DNA from: Niallia sp. XMNu-256
Lineage (GTDB): Bacteria; Bacillota; Bacilli; Bacillales; Cytobacillaceae
Reading direction: 5' to 3'
Length of the DNA stretch: 64,000 nt
NCBI RefSeq assembly: GCF_036670015.1
Contig: NZ_CP137636.1
Location: 1,156,501-1,220,500 of the forward strand
Shown here: positions 60,509 to 64,000 of the stretch, piece by piece
Layout of the letters: every line of letters begins with the position of its first letter
How positions within the stretch are numbered: the first letter of the stretch is position 1
Program-made: the position numbers and the translations under genes
The notes under the pieces: model-generated
The model's database searches: none
What the model saw: the letters and a program-made list of their open reading frames with translations, nothing else
What the model was told of the DNA's origin: nothing

Positions 60509-61537
60509 ATGAAGACAGATGATATTCCATTACTTGAGGTAAAGAATCTGGAGACTTTCATCCCAACACCAAAAGGGGAAATCAAACCTGTAGGCGGTGT
60601 CTCATTCTCGATAAAAAAGGGTGAAATTGTTGCATTAGTAGGAGAATCAGGAAGTGGAAAAAGTGTTTCCTCCCTCTCCATTATGGGGCTTAATTCAAGT
60701 GCGATTCAATATAAACCTGAAAGTGAAATTCTATTTGAAGGAAAGGACTTACTAAAGTTAAAGGAAAGGGACATGAGGAAAATACGAGGTAATGATATTT
60801 CAATGATTTTTCAAGATCCAATGTTCTCCCTTAATCCTGTTCATCCGATTGGTAAGCAAATTGCCGAAACCATTGTTCTGCATAAAAGAGTGAAATATAA
60901 AGAGGCGGAAAAAACAGCACTAGATTTATTAAACAAAGTCGGCATCCCCGATCCGAAGAGACGATTAAAAAATTATCCTCATCAGATGTCAGGAGGGATG
61001 AGACAAAGAGTGATGATCGCTATGGCGCTTGCCTGTAATCCTAAACTGATTATTGCCGATGAACCGACTACTGCACTTGATGTAACGATACAAGCTCAAA
61101 TTCTTACTTTACTACGAAATTTGCAACAGGAGTTTGGGATTTCGATTTTGCTAATCACACATGACCTTGGAGTTGTAGCTGAAATAGCAGACCGTGTCCT
61201 TGTCATGTATTGCGGGAAAATAGTTGAAGAGGGAACGGTGGATGAAATCTTTGAACATCCGATGCATCCATATACAAAAGGGTTAATGGCAAGTGTTCCA
61301 GAGTTATATGGTCCGTCAAGAGAAAAATTAGAAACGATTCCGGGAACTGTACCGAACCCGCTAGAATTGCCGTCCGGATGTAACTTTGTTAATCGCTGTG
61401 AATATGCAATAGACAGATGCAGACAGGAAGAACCCTCTTTGATCCAGCACAAGTTAGGTAATCAAGTATCATGCTGGAATCCACTTAAATATGAAGGAGT
61501 GGGAGAACAAAATGACAAAACCTATAGTCTCTCTTAA
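60509..61537 (+). CDS. Oligopeptide-type ABC ATPase (DppD/OppD-like)
   Basis: The 342-residue ATPase has Walker A GESGSGKS near residue 46, signature MSGGMRQRV near 162, Walker B LIIADEPTTALD near 183, and a C-terminal extension with a cysteine motif (CNFVNRCEYAIDRC) typical of DppD/OppD. These cysteines may bind an iron-sulfur cluster, as shown for related proteins. A frame 84 nt longer is open but overlaps the permease gene; the ATG after AAAAGGAGGGCGAGTAGTT is preferred. The next gene overlaps it by 26 nt. Confidence 0.93.
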   Translation: MKTDDIPLLEVKNLETFIPTPKGEIKPVGGVSFSIKKGEIVALVGESGSGKSVSSLSIMGLNSSAIQYKPESEILFEGKDLLKLKERDMRKIRGNDISMIFQDPMFSLNPVHPIGKQIAETIVLHKRVKYKEAEKTALDLLNKVGIPDPKRRLKNYPHQMSGGMRQRVMIAMALACNPKLIIADEPTTALDVTIQAQILTLLRNLQQEFGISILLITHDLGVVAEIADRVLVMYCGKIVEEGTVDEIFEHPMHPYTKGLMASVPELYGPSREKLETIPGTVPNPLELPSGCNFVNRCEYAIDRCRQEEPSLIQHKLGNQVSCWNPLKYEGVGEQNDKTYSLS

Positions 61538-62492
61538 AGGAGTTAAAAAATATTTTCCTGTCGGTAGCGGCCTTTTTGGAAAAAAAGATCAGTTTGTGAA
61601 GGCAGTGGATGGAGTAAGTTTAGATATTTATCCTGGAGAAACGGTTGGTTTGGTTGGAGAGTCTGGGAGTGGAAAGTCTACTACAGGAAGAATGGTTGTC
61701 GGGCTATCCAAGCCAACAGACGGTAAAATCTATTTCGAAGGTAAAAAAATAAGTGAATATCGAAATAAGAAAGAATTAGGGAAGCATTTACAAATGATTT
61801 TTCAAGATCCCTATTCCTCATTAAACCCTAGAATGACAGTAGCCGATATTATTGCGGAACCACTAGTCCTTCATAGAATAGGGTCAAAAAAAGAAATAAG
61901 GAAGAGAGTCGATGAACTGTTGGAAAGAGTCGGCCTCGCTTCGTATCATGGCAGTCGTTACCCAATTGAATTTTCCGGTGGGCAGAGACAAAGAATCGGT
62001 ATTGCTCGAGCACTTGCATTAAAGCCTAAACTTATTGTTTGTGATGAACCTGTTTCCGCCTTAGACGTTTCTATTCAGGCTCAAATCTTGAATCTCTTAA
62101 AAGAAATTCAAGAAGAAATGGGGATATCATATCTTTTTATTGCGCATGGAATTCAAGCCGTAAAACATATAAGCGACAGAGTTGCTGTTATGTATCTTGG
62201 CAGAATGATTGAGGTAGCAGAAACAGAGGAATTATTTGCTAATCCACGTCACCCATATACAGAGGCGTTGTTGGCCGCTGTACCACTACCAGATCCGAAC
62301 TTGAGGGAAAGGGAGAGGATCATTTTAAAGGGGGATCTGCCGAGTCCAACAAATCCACCGCAGGGTTGTCATTTTCATACACGCTGTCTAGCCGCGATGG
62401 AGAAATGTAAGAACATCCAGCCTATTTTAACACCTTTATCTCATCAAAATTTAACGGCTTGTTTATTGTACGAAGAATCTTTATTTCAGTAA
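61512..62492 (+). CDS. Oligopeptide-type ABC ATPase (DppF/OppF-like)
   Basis: The 326-residue ATPase has Walker A GESGSGKST near residue 54, signature FSGGQRQRI and Walker B LIVCDEPVSALD, plus a C-terminal cysteine motif (CHFHTRCLAAMEKC). It begins inside the 3' end of the previous ATPase gene, a common translational coupling in this family. With the permeases and binding protein it completes an ATP-driven importer located beside the ring-cleavage genes. Confidence 0.93.
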   Translation: MTKPIVSLKGVKKYFPVGSGLFGKKDQFVKAVDGVSLDIYPGETVGLVGESGSGKSTTGRMVVGLSKPTDGKIYFEGKKISEYRNKKELGKHLQMIFQDPYSSLNPRMTVADIIAEPLVLHRIGSKKEIRKRVDELLERVGLASYHGSRYPIEFSGGQRQRIGIARALALKPKLIVCDEPVSALDVSIQAQILNLLKEIQEEMGISYLFIAHGIQAVKHISDRVAVMYLGRMIEVAETEELFANPRHPYTEALLAAVPLPDPNLRERERIILKGDLPSPTNPPQGCHFHTRCLAAMEKCKNIQPILTPLSHQNLTACLLYEESLFQ

Positions 62493-62537
62493 AAATTGAA
62501 TATATTTATTGACTTATGATCTCAGGTTAAGTAAAAA

Positions 62538-62617
62538 CCAATAAAAATCATTGAAAATACAGAGAGAAGTTAAGGGTTTTTTCCTCTAGAAAAAATATAC
62601 GGAATTTTCTAATATTT
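62538..62617 (+). promoter_or_regulatory. Shared regulatory element, copy 2
   Basis: CCAATAAAAATCATTGAAAAT is followed 41 nt after its start by TTTTCCTCTAGAAAA and then GGAATTTTCTAATATTT, matching the element at 49062-49141 with the same spacing. TAGAAAA and TTTTCTA form a perfect 7-bp inverted repeat. It lies 48-127 nt before the FAD synthetase gene. Confidence 0.55.
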
Positions 62618-62664
62618 AGTTAAGGTCATGAAAAGGAAAAATAAAAAAGGAGGGCTGCAACTGC

Positions 62665-63504
62665 ATGGAAACGATTTATCTGAACCAAGACAATCTCATG
62701 CTATGGCAGAAAAAGGCAGACCTGAGTGTCATGGCGTTAGGATTTTTTGATGGGGTTCATAAAGGTCACTTAAAAGTCATTGAGACCGCCTATCAAATAG
62801 CCAGAGAAAAAGAACAGCTACTGGCCGTGATGAGTTTTTTCCCTCATCCAAAATCCGTTTTATCTGACGGAAGAAAAACGATTGATTATTTAATGCCTCT
62901 TTCTTCAAAGGAGAAATTGCTGAGTGATTTAGGTGTGGACAGATTCTATATTGTTCAATTCACGAAAGAATTTGCAGCGCTTTCACCAGAAAGGTTTACA
63001 GCCCAATATTTATTGGGACTTGGTGTCACCCATGCAGTTGCAGGCTTCGATTATACGTATGGATCAAAGGGCATTGGCAATATGGACCGGCTGAAAGACG
63101 ATTCCGGTGGTCTTCTAGAAGTAACAAAAGTTTCCAAAGTAGAGTGCCGAGGAGAAAAAATTAGTTCAACCTCTCTGCGTGAGAAATTAGCACAAGGAAA
63201 AGTGGAAGAGGTTAGTAAATTACTAGGACGGCCCTATGAAGTAGAGTGTGAATGGAACGGTGCTTCCCTTAAGGTTCAGCCTTACTATACGCTGCCTCGA
63301 CCAGGTAGATATGCCATCACAATAAAAGGGGACCCCAGCAATCAAGAGGTCGAAGTGATCGTAAATGAACAAAAACGGTTAATCCCATTAAATCGTATGA
63401 CTACATTTCTTACTAGTTATCGTGGCCCACTTACCATCAAATGGCATCAACAGATTTATGGAGAAACCGCCATGGTTGAAAAGAAATTGATTCATATTAT
63501 CTAA
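62665..63504 (+). CDS. Stand-alone FAD synthetase (RibF N-terminal domain)
   Basis: The 279-residue protein matches the FMN adenylyltransferase half of RibF: GFFDGVHKGH with HxGH at residues 33-36, FFPHPKSVL, VAGFDYTYGSKGIGNMDRL, and SSTSLREKLAQG near residue 170. The C-terminal 90 residues do not show the flavokinase motif, so it probably makes FAD from FMN and ATP but not FMN. Placed with flavin monooxygenases and under the same element as the second hydrolase, it may supply FAD to them. The start follows AAAAGGAGGGCTGCAACTGC. Confidence 0.82.
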   Translation: METIYLNQDNLMLWQKKADLSVMALGFFDGVHKGHLKVIETAYQIAREKEQLLAVMSFFPHPKSVLSDGRKTIDYLMPLSSKEKLLSDLGVDRFYIVQFTKEFAALSPERFTAQYLLGLGVTHAVAGFDYTYGSKGIGNMDRLKDDSGGLLEVTKVSKVECRGEKISSTSLREKLAQGKVEEVSKLLGRPYEVECEWNGASLKVQPYYTLPRPGRYAITIKGDPSNQEVEVIVNEQKRLIPLNRMTTFLTSYRGPLTIKWHQQIYGETAMVEKKLIHII

Positions 63505-63557
63505 GAATTTAAGCATACAGTCGAAATTAAAATTTTGTAAATAGGTGGCTATCAATC

Positions 63558-64000
63558 ATGTCAAAAACGAAAGAATTTCAGAAGCTTTTAACAGAACCAG
63601 GTGCTTTTATCCTGCCAGGTGCCTATGATGCGATGTCAGCAAGATTAATCGAGGAAATTGGATTTAAGGCGATCTACGCGACAGGTGCAGGAATTTCAAA
63701 TGCTCAATTAGGATGGGCGGATGTAGGTTTAACAAGCTTAAAAGAAGTAGTTGATATTGTTACTCGTATGGCAGACGTGACTTCCATTCCGATTGTAGTA
63801 GATGCGGATACGGGGTTTGGAAATGCCATTAATGTGATGAGAACAGTAAGAGAATTTGAAAGAGCAGGAGTCGCTGCGATTCAACTGGAAGATCAAGTTT
63901 CGCCGAAGAAATGTGGGCATTTCAATGGAAAAGACGTGATTTCAAAAGAAGAAATGGTCGGCAAAATTAAGGCTGCACTGGATACAAGACAGGATGAAAA
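63558..64000 (+). CDS. Isocitrate lyase/PEP mutase family lyase, PrpB-like (partial)
   Basis: The gene runs off the right edge; 147 residues are visible. The active-site motif KKCGH occurs in VSPKKCGHFNG near residue 117, with PGAYDAMSARLIEE and IVVDADTGFGN upstream. The family includes 2-methylisocitrate lyase and carboxyphosphonoenolpyruvate mutase. In this context it may cleave a methylated hydroxyacid formed after ring opening. It follows the FAD synthetase by 53 nt; a GGTGG ribosome binding site is present. Confidence 0.85.
   Translation, partial: MSKTKEFQKLLTEPGAFILPGAYDAMSARLIEEIGFKAIYATGAGISNAQLGWADVGLTSLKEVVDIVTRMADVTSIPIVVDADTGFGNAINVMRTVREFERAGVAAIQLEDQVSPKKCGHFNGKDVISKEEMVGKIKAALDTRQDE

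Noticed and set aside
62493-62664. FMN riboswitch before the FAD synthetase gene
   Set aside because: The conserved AGGGGC-type RFN blocks are not present; the leader instead carries the shared 80-bp element.

Overview
The window looks like chromosome of a low-GC, endospore-forming Firmicute of the Bacillaceae (Bacillus, Neobacillus or Peribacillus type). This rests on strong AGGAGG-type ribosome binding sites, use of TTG and GTG starts, and genes typical of the group: a CdaS-type diadenylate cyclase, a YneR-like HesB protein, Fur-regulated FbpA-type small proteins, an Mhq-type quinone/catechol detoxification module, YxjG/YxjH-type methionine synthase, a DUF1292 protein and an M3 oligoendopeptidase. 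No rRNA, tRNA, CRISPR, prophage or intact insertion sequence was recognised. The genus cannot be fixed from the sequence alone.

Layout. 0-16 kb is mainly housekeeping and stress chromosome: a broken DUF421 gene at the left edge, small acidic or hydrophilic proteins, azlCD, VOC and YneR-like proteins, a luciferase-like monooxygenase, an EmrB/QacA-type exporter, CBS and DUF4317 proteins, fabI, an M3 peptidase, two FbpA-like genes, a self-regulated TetR gene followed by an Spx paralogue that lacks the second redox cysteine, a heme-monooxygenase-like gene under a perfect Fur box, and a GMC oxidoreductase. 17-25 kb holds an Mhq-like electrophile defence set: a MarR regulator with an MhqR-like box, two ring-cleaving VOC dioxygenases, DoxX, and a little further on an MhqN-like nitroreductase. 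Two Gfo/Idh/MocA dehydrogenases and cdaS lie nearby. 25-31 kb holds a polar amino acid or cystine-type ABC importer, divergent from an acyl-CoA-dehydrogenase-like flavoprotein and a MetE-like methyltransferase, which suggests sulfur-compound use. 31-37 kb contains pirin, a TetR regulator, a zone of decayed genes (LysR, a possible flavoprotein start, a membrane protein end), then PPOX, MBL and thioesterase genes.

37-64 kb is the most distinctive part. In order it has a two-subunit CoA-transferase with upstream palindromes and a cre-like site, an MFS carrier, a TRAP transporter (DctP-Q-M), an MmgE/PrpD protein, an alpha/beta hydrolase of the meta-cleavage type, a GntR regulator, a XylR_N/V4R sensor joined to a PucR-type helix-turn-helix, a second meta-cleavage-type hydrolase, an MhpB/LigB-like class III extradiol dioxygenase, a TcuA/KstD-like flavoprotein, two tandem HsaA-like flavin monooxygenases, a type I extradiol dioxygenase, an oligopeptide-type ABC importer, a stand-alone FAD synthetase and the start of a PrpB-like lyase. 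Together these read as uptake, ring hydroxylation, ring cleavage, hydrolysis and central-metabolism entry for one or more aromatic (or steroid or heteroaromatic) carboxylates. The substrate cannot be told from the sequence. An 80-bp promoter-region element is shared, with the same internal spacing, by the second hydrolase and the FAD synthetase, and probably marks a common regulon.
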